Below are positions 5,130 to 5,138 of a stretch of 5,138 nucleotides of DNA, piece by piece (within the stretch, counting starts at the first letter, position 1; each line of letters begins with the position of its first letter). The translations under genes were made by a program, and so were the position numbers. The stretch comes from Megasphaera sp. UBA5897 (lineage in GTDB: Bacteria > Bacillota > Negativicutes > Veillonellales > Megasphaeraceae), in NCBI GenBank assembly GCA_002431345.1, contig DJEN01000030.1, positions 45,527-50,664 on the forward strand, given 5' to 3'. The notes beneath the pieces were generated by a model. That model did no database searches and was not told the origin of the DNA. It worked only from the letters and a program-made list of their open reading frames with translations.

Positions 5130-5138
5130 TTAACGTAA

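Overview
The window is a glycerol-utilisation locus of a low-to-mid GC bacterium. Gram-positive-style ribosome-binding sites, rho-independent terminators, AT-rich intergenic DNA and the protein sequences suggest a Firmicute, most likely one of the Negativicutes (Veillonellaceae-type). That placement is inferred from overall sequence character, not from a search.

Layout: (1) Bases 1-965, minus strand: the N-terminal 321 residues of an FAD-dependent oxidoreductase of the LhgO/GlpA-like type (COG0579-like), cut by the window edge. (2) 966-1309: intergenic, holding that gene's promoter, a leader dyad and the terminator of glpF. (3) 1310-2035 and 2094-3596, minus strand: glpF (glycerol facilitator) and glpK (glycerol kinase), transcribed glpK then glpF. 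(4) 3597-3892: divergent control region. (5) 3893-4858, plus strand: a SorC-family transcriptional regulator with a probable TTG start. (6) 4878-4931: its terminator. (7) 4933-5138: a non-coding tail packed with inverted repeats that looks like a dispersed intergenic repeat element.

Pathway logic: GlpF admits glycerol, GlpK phosphorylates it to sn-glycerol 3-phosphate, and the FAD oxidoreductase is the likely next step, to dihydroxyacetone phosphate. The main observation is that the glpK promoter and the oxidoreductase promoter, about 2.6 kb apart, share the same block: TATAAT, a 17-bp spacer, TTGCAA as the -35, a 17-nt identical stretch over the -35, and TTTTACA at identical spacing. This points to one regulator acting on both units. 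The divergent SorC-family protein is the obvious candidate, in place of the usual GlpR (DeoR type) or GlpP (antiterminator). A related motif lies upstream of the regulator's own promoter, suggesting autoregulation.

No RNA gene, CRISPR array or transposase gene was seen.
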